A stretch of 64,000 nucleotides of DNA from Portulaca oleracea (Eukaryota; Streptophyta; Magnoliopsida; Caryophyllales; Portulacaceae), in assembly GCA_029582165.1 (NCBI GenBank), contig CM055871.1:55086112-55150111 (forward strand), written 5' to 3'. How positions within the stretch are numbered: position 1 is the first letter of the stretch; each line of letters starts with the position of its first letter. The translations under genes were made by a program, and so were the position numbers. The notes beneath the pieces were generated by a model. That model saw nothing but the letters and a program-made list of their open reading frames with translations, was not told where the DNA came from and did no database searches. Shown piece by piece: positions 46,956 to 59,223 of the stretch.

Positions 46956-49900
46956 TGTAAAACCTCGAATTTTAGGAGAAAAGAAACCGTTAGTTTCCTT
47001 ACCGGACCGTTAGGGTTAAGTTTAAGTTTAAGTTTCGAGGACGAAACTTCTTTTAAGAAGGTAATGATGTAAAACCCCGAAAAATCCAACAACGTTGATC
47101 GTGACGTCGTTAATAAAATAGGTTGACTTCGTTATTTACTGTTGTTCGTAATGTGTTTATTTATGTTAACGCTTGAGCTCGTAGGACCGTTGAGGGGCTA
47201 ACAAGGGTAGAAAAGTAATTTCCGCTGACTAATATTATTATGTAAATAATTACGTGAATATTATTTGTTATGTGATTATATGATTATTAAAATTAATATT
47301 ATTACTACTATATTTAGAATTGTTAGGTTTCTAGAAAAATCAGTTTTTATTTGTTAATTGGGTTGGATTAGGATTAGTTTTGGGCCTAAATTTGGGTATT
47401 AGTATATAAACCCCTAAACCCCCCTCTCAAACCCTAAACCCTAATAATCCCTCCCTCAAACCCTAGCTCTCTCCTCTCTCCCTCCTCTTCTCTCTCTGCC
47501 CACGCAGGCCTGGCCAGCTCACCGCGAACCACCCAGACCACCGCCACCAGCCTCCCTCTCCTCTTTTTCTCTTTCTCTTCCTCTTTCTTCCTCTCGGTCT
47601 CCCTGCCTCTCGGTCGCGCCCGGGCCCAAGGCCACCAGACGCCACCACCGACGCCACCGCTGCCGCCGCTGCCGACAACCAGAATCGCCTCTTCTTCTTC
47701 TCTTTTTCTCTCTCCGATCTCCTCCTTCTCTCACCGGTTCTCTTTCAACGTCCGACCGCCGCTGCCTCGTCGCCGCCACGCCCATCATCGCCGCCGCCGC
47801 TCGACCACGGACTACCCTCGAACCGCCGCCGACGCCGCCAAGCCGCCCCGAAGAAAGGGGCCGTCGAACTCGGCCGCTTCCGCCAAGAAACCGACGTCAA
47901 ACACTCCCTCGCCGCTGCCCTGACCGTCCGACAACCTCCCTCCGACCGCCGCCCGTCGCCTCGCCTGCCGCCCTGCCGCCCAGAACCACCGAGCCCTAAC
48001 CTACGTAAACCCTAAACTCTAACCCTAACCCTAACTGTTATTTCCTTTTTTTCTTTTCTTTTTCCTTTTTCTTTTCTTGTTTTTATTATTATTAATCTGA
48101 TTTTATTTTGTAATTTTTATTGTTATTAATATTCTGTTTTTATAATTATTGTATTGTTAGTTTTGTAATTAGGAAAATTATATGTAATCTTGTTTTTGAT
48201 TAAAATTATGTGTAATTATTTTCTTGTTGTAATTTTGTGTAAATTGTTTATATTTTTCTTTATATGTAATCTTTTTGTGCAATTTGTAATTTTATGATGT
48301 AAATTATAATTAGTTTTTAGGTTGTAATAGTTAATTGTTAAGGTTAAATTATTTTATTGTTCTTTAACTTATAATCATGTAGGTTAGATCACAATGTTAT
48401 TGTATGCACGAATTCGATAACTAAATTACCTAGGTTAATTTCTTGAATACAATTAGTACTAAACTTTCTTGTTCTTGTTCGTTAAATTAAATCGCTAGGT
48501 TGTTTAATTAGTAACCTACCATTAGTTAAATTCTTGATCTCTTGTTAAGTTATAAAAGAATTAGTTATTCGTTTCTTGATTAGTTAATTACTTGTAACTC
48601 GTTGTTTTCCTAAAGCTCTTTTAAATCTTTTATTAAAGAAAATTTCCGTGTTAACCGCTTTTGTTATTTTCTTGAAAATCTTGGTTTATGGTTACAAACC
48701 TATAACTAATTTTGTGTGGTTAAATTCTTGAGATCTTGTTAAGTGTTTTATGTTTTAAGAAAATTATTTTCTTTTGTGACTTAAAGGTTTTAATTAAAAT
48801 TTTGTTAAGGTGTTTCATGTTTTTAAATTAAGTTTAGCCCTACAAGTTTTAATTGTTGGACCTAAGATAAGTTGGACCTTAGGTATAAGACCCTAAGTAT
48901 TGTTTTGAGTCCCAATTAGAATTCCAAGACCTTTTGGTAAAGATTTGAACCGGATAAGTAATTAGACTGATAACCGTTACTGGACAGTTTTATTAGTGTC
49001 TAAAGTTTGGATTGCCACGACTAGCATAGATGTCTTTTGACCAAGCCCTTCTTACTGGAAGTTCCTTTAGGTGTTAGGAACCATAGGAATTTTACGGATC
49101 GAACGTTTGACTTGTATAACCCGAGTTATAGCCGTTTTACAAAAACCTGTCAGTTCTGGACCAATTAGGAAGATGTGAGTTTTTAGAGTCCTTCGGGACT
49201 GAGTTGGGCTTAACCATCAACATAGAAGTTTTAGTAGACATCCTGAGGTTTCCGAAAAGTCCAGAACCAGCCCCATAGGATGTCGGGAAGTCGAGTTGTG
49301 ACCCGTTTTATGTGAATGTTATAATCTGTCCTCTGTTTGCTTCTTTATATAAAGAATTGTTGAGTGAAATTAATGTGTGATCATGTTATGTGTTATCTTA
49401 GAGATGTTAAGTGTAATTTCGTAAATGTTAGGAACCTAAGTGTTCCTAGGGGATGGGTTAGGTAGTTAATAGATAATCCTAACTTCGTTAGAACGCGTTT
49501 TGATTAGATAATTACTTTTATTCTAGGCCCGAGTTAGTGCGAGACGTTAGTGAGCTCAAGTGTGTTCTTCTTTTGCTGTGCTGTGAAGTATATCAGGTAA
49601 TTGTCTATGCTCTAATCCCCACCGGGATGCTCTTTAAATGTGTTTTGATGTTTTATAATTTATTTTGAGAATTGCATCCCGAAAAGGGACTTTTGTGGAA
49701 ATACGACCATCTGTTTTGATAATCTTTTTGTTTCGTTTGTGATCTTGGTTTATTTGAGTTGAGAAATTGGATGGTCTTTTATTCGAAGTTTTGTTAATGG
49801 TTTTGATAACTTGGGATGGTTTGACTTGAGAGTCGTGAGTTGAGTTTGAATACTGAATTAATAATTCAAGTGGAAACGTTAAGCGGGTTTCGGGGGATAA

Positions 49901-50591
49901 CCTGTTGTGCAGGTGTAACAACCTGCAGGGTTATGGACCAGGAGATCAGGGCTTCCTTCCCTGATATAGGATAGTATTTTTGATGCCTTTGGTAGGCGAT
50001 GTTCTTGATGCCTTTGGTAGGCGATGTTTATGCCTTTGGTAGGCGATGTTCTTGATGCCTTTGGTAGGCGATGTTTATGCCTTTGGTAGGCGATGTTCTT
50101 GATGCCTTTGGTAGGCGATGTTACTTTAAGGGATTTGGTATCCCGCCCGCAAATTAAAATATGGATTGGATGGGTTGAGGAAAACAGTTAAGGGTTAAAG
50201 GTTTGTAGAACGTTTGATTTGATCCCTCTCCCCAAAATGAATTGAAATGAACTTAAACTGTTTTAAACGTTAGGTAGACATTATTGAGATTTCCCCTCAT
50301 TTTCGAAATGTTTTGATTTGGTGAAGATCTAAATCTTTGGGACGGAGTTAGAAGTGAGGACGAGTCTAGAAGTCCTTGAACCTTTTATATTGTTTCGTTA
50401 TGAATTCTTAAAGTTTGTTTTGAGTTGTTAGTAGTTACTGCTAGCGACAACAGGTGTTTTCCTTTCTCGCCTTGTATTCCTTCGGGGATACGGCAGTGAC
50501 GCCCAAACTAAATTTGAAGTCTTCCGCTAAGTTTTGTCTGTTAACGTTAGTTTGACTTTGACTTTTATAATTGAATTTCCGGGGCGTTACA
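46956..50591 (+). repeat. 3' LTR of gypsy element (3636 bp)
   Basis: Same layout as the 5' LTR: 112-bp module at 46956-47067, TATA-like near 47402, GC-rich stretch about 47490-48000, six-copy tandem repeat at 49980-50122, end GGGGCGTTACA. Differences from the 5' LTR cluster in the GC-rich stretch and at a few short sites near 49570, 49890-49945 and 50440-50495. Confidence 0.93.
49980..50122 (+). repeat. Six-copy tandem repeat in 3' LTR
   Basis: Counterpart of 40569-40709: six TGCCTTTGGTAGGCGATGTT copies with the same alternating spacers. Confidence 0.93.
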
Positions 50592-50844
50592 ATAGGTTGA
50601 TAACAACCTATATTTATAGGAAAAACTTCCTATAAACCTAATTTGACTCCCACTCCAATTAGATTTAGAATCTAATATAATTAATTAGGAAACCTAACAT
50701 AATAAGGAAATCTAAATAATATCCTAATACAATTAGGAAACAAATAATTGTGAGATCAAACTAGATTTTGGGCCAAAAAACCCAACAGTTTGTGTTTTGC
50801 ACCATGAAAATAATAAAAGGAAAAAATTATCTATCTATTATCTA

Positions 50845-51400
50845 TCCTTAACTATTATAAAAAGGACAGTTGATTGTTGTTGTTGTGGAGCTTAGCCTGC
50901 CTGCTTACTTGCTTGTATTCACACTTGAATTTACTATTTTACCCTTGGATATAATAATTAATCAGTAACTTATCTTCAACTTATGTATACACATAAATTG
51001 ATTAATTTACCCTCGAGTACAATAACTAGGTAATATAGGTCAACTATATACCTGGTAAGGGTAAATATGGGTCGGGTGTATTTCGATTTCGGGTAAATTT
51101 CACTCCAAAAACATGACTCGGGAATATGTCAAATTCAATCCTTAACTAATATAAAAAGGACGGTTGATTGTTGTTGTTGTGGAGCTTAGCCTGCATGCAT
51201 GCTTGATTGTGTTCACACTCGAATTTACTATTTTACCCTTGGATATAATAATTAATCAGTAACTTGTCTTCAACTTATGTACACACATAAATTGACCATT
51301 TTACCCTCGAGTACAATAACTAGGTAATATAGGTCGACTATATACCTGGTAAGGGTAAATATGAGTTGGGTGTATTTCGATTTCAAGTAAATATGGGTCA
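50845..51400 (+). repeat. Direct duplication of a Helitron 5' region
   Basis: 50845-51138 and 51139-51400 are near-identical. Both start ATCCTTAACTA then TATAAAAAGGAC and share the TTGTTGTTGTTGTGGAGCTTAG and TTACCCTCGAGTACAATAAC blocks. They differ by scattered substitutions and a small deletion. Each start could be a separate Helitron 5' end. Confidence 0.85.
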
Positions 51401-51930
51401 ATATACATTATTACACCAAACTTATATGGTAAAACTATAATTTCTAGCTCGTGCCTTATGGAAAGGAGTAGTTTTTCATGAAGTAATCAATAATAGATGA
51501 TTTCGATTAGAGTCCACCAAATTTTCTTCTTTATTGTATATGACACTGTTATTTTGTCAGGTTATGTTCAAGTTAGGTTATTTAAGTTAGGATAAGTTAT
51601 GATAAGATAGGAAATGATAGATATGTTTGAGCTAACTTAGTTGTTGGGTGAAAATATTTTATTAATAAAATTTAAATATTTTCGAGAAAATAAATGAAAA
51701 AGTTATAGATGTTGAAAAAAGTTGATTGATTTGAGATTAAAATTAATATTATTTAAATTTTTTTTTATTTAATAAGTTGTTTTTGGTTTGGGTGTTTTTT
51801 ATGGAGTTGGGTTCGGTTACCTTAGGTAAAATAAGTTAATTTTACTTAAGTTAGGTTAAATTAGTTAGGTTTAACCCAACTAAAAAAACAAGGCGGCTAT
51901 ACTCATGCATTTGATATTGTATTACTACTT
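51401..51930. other. Helitron interior
   Basis: AT-rich filler of the non-autonomous Helitron, rich in AAGTTAGG/TTAGGTTA words. No coding signal seen. Confidence 0.5.
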
Positions 51931-51975
51931 CCGTGCAAAGCACGGGCACCTTAACTAGTTATATACTTAAAAGAA

Positions 51976-53759
51976 CTAGTATGAGTGCCCGTGCAAGGCA
52001 CGGGCAGTCTGTTATGGTTCAATTAACATGCAAATGTTGGTAAAGCTAACGATCATGTTACCTATTGCCTGAAATAAGTAGGATAGTAATTATTATATTA
52101 AACTATGAAGAAATTTCTTGCAATCTTATTCCACAATTGAAGACACTACAAAGTGAACATGGAAAATACTTGTACCACATTCAAATTACTGAAGCTCTAG
52201 TGCTGGAAAAACTCATTTAAACCCAAATTAAATTAACAGCTCAACCTAGAGAGGGGGCAAAAATTTGGGTTAACTGATTAACAAAATTCTCCGCTTCAGT
52301 TCAGTATCCTTCTGTGCAAACAGTGCATACATTCATTAAACATAAACATTGACTACATCCAGCGCAACAAAAAGGACTATACTATCAAAACTCGAACACT
52401 AATGGTACAATTGTAGCAACAACTTGCTACCCATTTAATTGGCTAACTACGAAAGCCCAAAAAGAGAGCAGATCCAACGAGAATAGCCCAACAATCAGTG
52501 AAGCAGTCACTGTCAGATCACACCAGTGTAACAAGGGCAAGACTCCCTCCAGAATAATATGTAGCACGTACCATTTCATGCTCTTTCAAGGTGGGTCAAA
52601 TCCTTAAAGAGCAGCATGATGCGAACACGGGGATTTAGATTCCCACTTAGCATCAGACAGATGCATCAATAAGCGAAGCCCAAGGCCTCAACATTAGAGC
52701 CTGAGTATCAAAAAAGGCATAGGATAAGTTAGGACTGAGAACTGTAAGTGGAATACTACATATAACTTCTATCTTCAGAAGGTGAATCACTGCTAATACA
52801 TCATCACTTCTTAGATTTCCCTGGTAACATACAATTCAAATGAGAATACACCTTCTAACACTGCATCGCCTTGCCTAGGGTTAAAGACACAACTTAACTA
52901 CACTCCACTCCTTTGGAATATTCAACTCTCAAGGCAAAACTTTCGAACAACTAATACTGACAACCCTCTGAATAAGAGCTTCTATCAACACTTCCCATCC
53001 TTGCAAATTTCACACCAATTCCCACGACATTATAAAACCAATTGCACATTTTACAATCCCTTACAGAATAATAGAACCCCTAATATCAGAAATGAATTCT
53101 CAAAGCACCCATGAGGCCATGACCAGTGCTGAACATTTAGCTCCTCAAACCCAACATATACATCATCGATGATTCAGTAGATTTACAGAAAAGAGAGCCT
53201 TACAACAAGTACAAAGCATAATAGTAATCAACAACAGGAGCATAAAACCGATGGGTATAATCATGTTTAAGTAGACAGATAAACAACAATTCTATTTGAA
53301 CAAATAACAATTACAGGAGCTGATAAACGTTACAAGTTTAGACAAACTGTAATTTCCTACGATTCCAATCAAAACCTAATCAACCTCAACACGTCCCCGA
53401 TTTCATCTCATCTCAACATGACACAACCCTAAAACGAACTGAAAACCTAAAAACAATCCCAAATCAACAGGATGTCAAGCTATCAGAGCAGAAATTAAAC
53501 AGACACAGAAGGTGAGAAACAAAAATTAACCTGTAACAATAGCAGCCAAATCGCCAAGCAGGAGAGATAAAGAGATCAAGATAAGAATAAGAGGTTGGAG
53601 GTTGGAGGTCTAGAAAATACAGAAACAAAGATGCATGAACCGAAGCCCCAAAGCACCGTGTATGAGACAACTGTAGTTTTTATTAATATTCAAGATACCC
53701 TGGAACGAATAACCAAGCAAGCAGGCAAGTGAACTCTCCTTTTTCTTTTTAAGTATAGA
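51976..53759 (-). mobile_element. Second Helitron, minus orientation, tail to tail with the first
   Basis: On -, it starts TCTATACTTAAAAAG after A (53759) and ends with hairpin GCCCGTGC CTT GCACGGGC (52005-51987), 7 bases, then CTAG (51979-51976) followed by T. These are standard Helitron ends. Size 1784 bp, no Rep/helicase. The interior is less AT-rich than its surroundings. The first 250 bases on - look like a host 5' UTR with a donor-like CAG/GTTAAT site near 53530, so it may carry a captured gene start. The 68-residue frame 53464-53670 has no recognised motif. Confidence 0.72.
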
Positions 53760-54412
53760 TAGAAAATGAGCTGCTTATTATAAAAGGAAGCCAAAGTTGT
53801 TGTTTGCTGATTGCTTGCTAGGATGCTAGGAAGCCTAGAATGCTTGATTGGTACCAAGTGCCACCTATCATCTAATATACTACCAACGTGGTCTTATACC
53901 TCTTCCATGCTCATGTAGTACTACCTCTTCATGAATTAATTTTATTCACACATTTTCATTACTCTTTTTTGTTTTTCTCTAATTGTTATCTTCTAATTAT
54001 AATTAGATACTAATTCTCTCACCTGTATTGTTTTCGATCTAATTGACTGCTATTTTTATTAATTGTTGTAAAAGTTTCTATATCTTCAAGTTAGTGTTGT
54101 ATCAAGTACTAATTTATATTTCTCAATAAAAAAAATAATTTATAATTCAAAGTATAAAAATCCAAATTTATGAATCAACATTATAGAGTAACTGTTAGAT
54201 GTGGTAGTGGATAAACTGAATCAACAACAATTAATTAAATACTACTCCTTTCGTCCCAAAATTAAAAGATTTTTTGTCTTTGTAATTTTGTAAATTATAT
54301 GTTTAATTATTGAAAATTTCTTGTGAGAAAGACTATCTAATCTTGGTGATATATAATGAGACCAAGAGAGATCACATTACACAACAATATAAGGATCTTT
54401 TAACTAAGTTCT
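53760..54412. other. AT-rich spacer
   Basis: No gene. At 53775-53800 TTATTATAAAAGGAAGCC resembles a further Helitron 5' end on +. The left copy of a 75-base direct repeat (54264-54338) lies here; its partner is at 55309-55380. Confidence 0.4.
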
Positions 54413-55285
54413 TGTAGATTGATTCTTAGATGAATGAATGGCCGTTTTGAACGTGTATATGGACGAATGTTTGATGAATATGGATGAATGGAATAAGGGT
54501 GGAAGCATAAGATTGTGACTGATCTTAAGCTTGAAACGAATATGGATGAATTTACAACAAAAAGAATCAAACGATTACAATTGGAAACTCACCAAATTGA
54601 ATGATAAACGAATGAACGATAATGGCGATGGCTTCTCCCTTGAAGATACAGTCACACCACTTCAAAGAATCTTCCAACTCTTCCTATCACCAACTAAGAT
54701 AGCCAATGTTAGTATAGAAGAAGAGATTCCACGTGACTTCCCTCAAGAAGACACAATTCTAGCATGAAAACTAGAGAGAAAACAACAATGTGATTAGACT
54801 TGTATTTGATATTGATTATGAGACGAATTGATTACAAGAGGCACCCAAAGGGGTCTATTTATAGTAGTCTAGGACCCTTAGGCGTGCCTCTTTTCAAGAA
54901 TATAATGATTCCTAGCTCACATCATTCAATACAAATATGACATCATAAAAGACTCATTTGTACATGGCTAGAAAGAAACAATGATAATTCCTTCAATTGT
55001 GATCCAATCTTCAAGATTCTTGAACCATTAGAAAGCTTATTCCTTGCTCTTCATTCGGTCTTTAGATGTCATCTCCAATTGACTTATGAAACCTGAAATA
55101 CGGGACAAAGTATTCCACCGTGTACGTGATATCCTTTATATGTAAAAATGACTTACTCTTTCTCCATGTAAGCTTAAGTAAGCTTAAGTAAGCAACAAGT
55201 AACTTCTCATGATTAGGCTTTTGATGTCTTCCCTGATGACCTTGATGTATATGGCTATCAAATATACATCACTTGGTATCTAACA
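54413..55285 (-). mobile_element. Probable solo LTR, minus orientation
   Basis: On -, it starts TGTTAGATACC and ends TCTACA (TG...CA). It has an LTR-like promoter, CTATAAATAGACCCC near 54855-54870, with a leader downstream. Size 873 bp. The flanking pentamers (GTTCT, TTTCA) do not match, so the ends or the solo status are uncertain. The 78-codon frame on + (54531-54767) lies inside and is antisense to the LTR. Confidence 0.5.
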
Positions 55286-58235
55286 TTTCATAGAAAAAAA
55301 AATATTTTAAAGATTTTCTCTATTTGTAATTTTGTAAATTATATGTTTAATTATTGTAAATTCCTTGCAAGAAGGACTGTTTAATATTTATATCTTACAT
55401 TTCATAGAAAAAAATTATTTGTAATGAAAATATTTTTATTTATATATAATATATTAATTTTACATAGATAAAACACTAAAAGTCATTTACAGTCAAAGTA
55501 TCATATTGAAAATCGAATAAAAGTAAATAGAACATACATTTTGGAATGAGGATAGTAACATAAAAGCAAAATGATAAGCATATTGATTAAAGATGGTTAA
55601 TAGTCAATTTAAATTTCACTTAAATCCCTCGAAAAGTTAAATATAAGCATATTTAAATTATTATAAATGTATCTTCCATTACTATTATTACGACTTACAC
55701 ATTATATAAAAATAATTCTTTATTTATATAGTTCATAAATGTAAAATTATACATAAAATATTAATGTGTATTCTCTGCTACAGTTGGTAAAATTAGGCTT
55801 TCACTTTTATTTATTGACCTAGCTAAGAAGTGTTATACTCTTATAGTTAATAAATATATATAATTACTAGAGAAACATTATTAAAAGTTGCGAAAATGTG
55901 AATTCTAAATAATTCACGATGATTATTAACCATTATAATTCAAAACACATATCATTGTCCAACATAAAATTAGGCATATTAAAAATTTGAATGTAATTTT
56001 TCATACTAGTATTAAGGTAAGAGGATGCTTGGCTTTGACTGTGTTTGAACCTTAAGATCAGTTCTGTATTGGTGTGCTTGAACTTATAAACATCAGACAA
56101 GATCAACTTAAGTATGCTCCTGATTCTTGAAGTGGATAAAGTTTGCAAAGCCCTTGAGTTGAGATGGGGGTATCTCTTAATATATATATCTACATCCAAC
56201 TTCTCCCTCTCCCTGGGCCAAGAGTTGGCTGGGCTATTTGGAATGGTAGCCCAAAATACCACATTATTGTTAGAAATCCAAGAATATTTATGTATGACCC
56301 ACATTCTTGCTTTCATTATTTTTTTTTTCAATTCCAAGGATAGCTAGGGCATTTAACCAATTTTTCTATTAAAAAAAATGTATCTTCTAGACTTATACCA
56401 AACATTGTAAGAACTTTTCTACATATATTTTCAGAATTTTAGAATATAAACCAATCAATGTAAAAACTACTGTACATTTTTCCAATAAAGCTTTTCCTTG
56501 GAATCCTAGGAAAAACTTCCATAGAATTTACCAAAGGCATTGATTTACTGAAGAACTTGCTTTTATTTTATCTATCACAGTGGATAATTTTGTGATTTTA
56601 ATATCTATATTTTACTGTTAAATTCTTATGGAAAAGTTTTTAATAATGTATATCCTTTTTGTTTCAAGTATAGTGACAATAATTTCATATAATAGATTAT
56701 ACTATATGGTAACAAATCAATAGTTGAATTCATAAAGTGTAATTGGGTCCAAAATTAAAGCAGGAGAATAAATAGAAATTAACGAGGGAGTATGATTCAT
56801 AGACAGGAGTATACGTACTTTATTTTTTTTTTGGACGAACAGGAGTATATATACGTACTAGTGGAGGAATTCTTCATTTGCTAATGGTTAATTTGGCCCC
56901 CACCACATAATATATATAAGATTCTTTTCAAAATGAATCTTTAGCCCCTGATTTTCTGGAACATTACTGAATCTTTGAAAGTTGAGTGACGGAATTAAAT
57001 ACCAAAAATAAAATTTAATTAAAATATAAGAGCTTTCATCACAATTTTACAGGAAGCCTCCAAGGAAATTTCCTTTTTAATTTTTATATTTTGTCAAGCA
57101 ATACAAATTCAATTTCGATTAAAATATTCCGATTTAGGAAGGTTGTAGATGCTTTGTGAAAGTAGTTGCAAGCTTGGTCATCCAAATCGTCTTTTCTACC
57201 ATTCTTCAACTAAATTCCTTTAATTTTTTTTTGGTTGTTCCTCAACGTATTGCTTTGTCTCTTATTATTCATTCAATAATATTTCCAACTTATATTTTAT
57301 TTGATAAAAAATGTATCCTTTTATTCATTCAATAACTGAGTCAGTCTCGGTTTAAATGGATCAGTTTTAAAGATTCATAAGCTTTTACTTTGTAATGCCC
57401 TTATCGTTTATCAAGGTTGTATATATGCTTCGATTATATTAGCTGCTTTTATTGTACCATTGCCTAAATGTTTTTATAATCTATGCATACTTTGTGATGT
57501 GAACTCTTCAACATGATTAAGACTTTAAATACTAATTTTTTTTTTATAAAAAAAAACCCTAATTAAACCAACCCATGAATGCTACATTCTACATATTTCA
57601 TCGTCACGGCCCGGTTAAAAAACAAAAGCATAATTTCCTTTTGGCAACTTGCTAATTAAACTTTAGTTGCAATTGCAAACAACACATGCAAACCATAATC
57701 CCAAGTTGCATATTGGAGTTGGTGTGCAAGGCTGCTGCTGCTGCTAGCCTTCCCATTATCAGTGGAAAAAAAGCCTACCCTATAAGCAACCCACAAACCT
57801 CTATTATAATATGGGTGTTTACTTAATTAATTACAAATAAATTCTTAATTAACTATATATTTAATCAAGATATCCAGAAAGTAGCTTTGCTGATGATTAA
57901 AATTCCCCTGCCCATAAACGTAACCCAACATGTTTAAACATTGTTCTCCTGCTCAGCTCGTGGTAGCTAGCTAGCTATAGTGGTTTTGGATTAATTACAA
58001 TAGTTTTAATTAATTACAAAATTAATTTAAGTACAGATACATTCCTAGGATTGGATTTGATTAATTAATTAATGTGGTATATGGAGGAAATTGGAGGTTG
58101 GTGGAAGCAGTTGACATAATTGAAGGTGACGAAACCATTAGTTAAAACTGATTGGTCAGAATTAATGGAGAATTAGCTTCCTTAATTCACAAAATTAGAA
58201 TTTGATTGGGAGTATAATGGTTTTCATTTGCCTAC
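55286..58235. other. AT-rich gene-poor DNA
   Basis: No supported gene. A 134-residue frame on - (55933-56337) has fairly normal composition (NSPANSWPREREKLDVDIYI) but no motif I recognise. It may be a gene or transposon relic, and I do not call it. Stowaway-like remnants lie around 56650-56790. Confidence 0.4.
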
Positions 58236-59210
58236 TTAATCATACTTTGCTTTATGTTTTTGTCTTGTTCCGTATTCTTTCAAACAACCCACAACTCATT
58301 AATTTCGACACTAATCCATGGCTTTATGGTTACTAATTTGGCCTTCCAGAAAATGCTTTATGGTATGTATGGCCCTTTGATCACCTCCAAAAGATGTCGT
58401 ACACTTGTACCTTGGTACTTGCATTATTGTGATATCATGTCTATACATATAAAATTGGTACTCCAAGAGTAATAAGGAGAAGTATAATTTAGCAGCAAGC
58501 ACAAAGCAGTTAGGAGCCCTAATTACAACGTAAGACTTGTTATTTTAATTAATGTTGCAGCCAATGAAGCCATATATGCTAAGATAATAAGCTATACTAG
58601 TATAAACTTAGACTTTTTGTTAAGTTCACTTTTTGATTGTGCTATTAGAGCTTTCTTAAACCAGAGGTTTATTAGAAGTGACTTTTATAACATCCATCCA
58701 TTAAACTGATAAACCGAGCCGTGAGTCCGTGACTAGACGAGTCGAACCATAAACCGTCAAAGTCTAACCACTTGGAATTGAAGCAAATACAAAAGGCAAT
58801 CATATCAAGGGAAGGAAACAATGAGATTCATATCATTAATGATGTGCATCATTCACATTCGAATCAGGCTAAAAATCGAAAGCTTTTAAAAATGTGAAAC
58901 CGAAATTGAAGATTACAGAGAATCAGACTGAATGGACCGACTGTTCGTCTCATGCATATTACCTATGAAATGTAAGAAACTTTGAACTGTGCAATAAAAA
59001 TAAGGATGTGTACATATATATAGGTATCTTCCCACTCAATCACACTTGCTTTATGTTCTTGTCTTGTTCCACATTTGCTAAACCCCTTAACTAATTATTG
59101 CCAACATTAATGGCTTCGTGTTTACTAATTTCTCCATCCAAAGGACTTCAAATAAATTCTTCTGGCCCTTTGCATACCACAAAGGATATCACACACTCAC
59201 ACCTTCATAT
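58236..59210. repeat. Diverged direct duplication (58236-58425 and 59033-59210)
   Basis: Both copies hold, in order, CTTTATGTT(T/C)TTGTCTTGTTCC, a TAATGGCTT-like word, TTTACTAATTT, a GGCCCTTTG word and a CACAC/ACACTTGTACC-like end. By eye they are roughly three-quarters identical, spaced about 800 bases apart. The 72-codon frame in the first copy (58254-58472) is not conserved in the second, so I do not call a gene. Confidence 0.6.
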
Positions 59211-59223
59211 ATATATATATATA

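Larger units (their letters stand above)
37560..50591 (+). mobile_element. Ty3/gypsy chromovirus (Tekay/Del-like), 13.0 kb
   Basis: Complete element of 13032 bp with 3.6-kb LTRs, tRNA-iMet PBS, gag, protease, RT, RNase H, integrase and a C-terminal chromodomain-like region. RT before integrase marks it as gypsy; the very long LTRs and chromodomain fit Tekay/Del chromoviruses. ATAGG flanks both ends (37555-37559, 50592-50596). Inserted in the solo LTR at 37120-50787. All coding regions are broken by many small indels and stops. The LTRs are nearly identical over most of their length but differ strongly in a GC-rich stretch. Confidence 0.93.
37120..50787 (-). mobile_element. Solo LTR (about 631 bp), split by the gypsy element
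   Basis: In minus orientation it starts TGTTGGGTTTTTTGG (right end, 50787) and ends CGATCCTAACA (left end, 37120). GTTTG flanks both sides (37115-37119, 50788-50792), a perfect target duplication. Its two parts are 37120-37559 and 50597-50787, with the gypsy element and one ATAGG copy in between. No internal region belonging to it is present. A related, truncated LTR in opposite orientation lies at 59224-59830. The frames at 37122-37696 on - are LTR sequence, not genes. Confidence 0.88.
36983..51958 (+). mobile_element. Helitron-like element with tandem 5' ends, split by nested LTR elements
   Basis: The pieces that belong to it are 36983-37119 and 50793-51958. Its 5' terminus-like units begin with TC after A and continue in the pattern CTTTACTCTAATATAAAAGG. 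They occur at 36983, 37073, about 50845 and 51139. The 3' end has the hairpin CCGTGC AAA GCACGG (51931-51945), then CTAG at 51955-51958 followed by T, the canonical Helitron terminus. There is no Rep/helicase, so it is non-autonomous. Several 5' ends with one 3' end suggest insertions of relatives into each other or read-through duplication. The solo LTR sits between the second and third units. Confidence 0.7.

Noticed and set aside
54531..54767. 78-residue frame on +
   Set aside because: Antisense to the promoter-leader part of a probable LTR; no homology recognised.
55933..56337. 134-residue frame on -
   Set aside because: No motif or splice support recognised; kept only as a note in the spacer entry.
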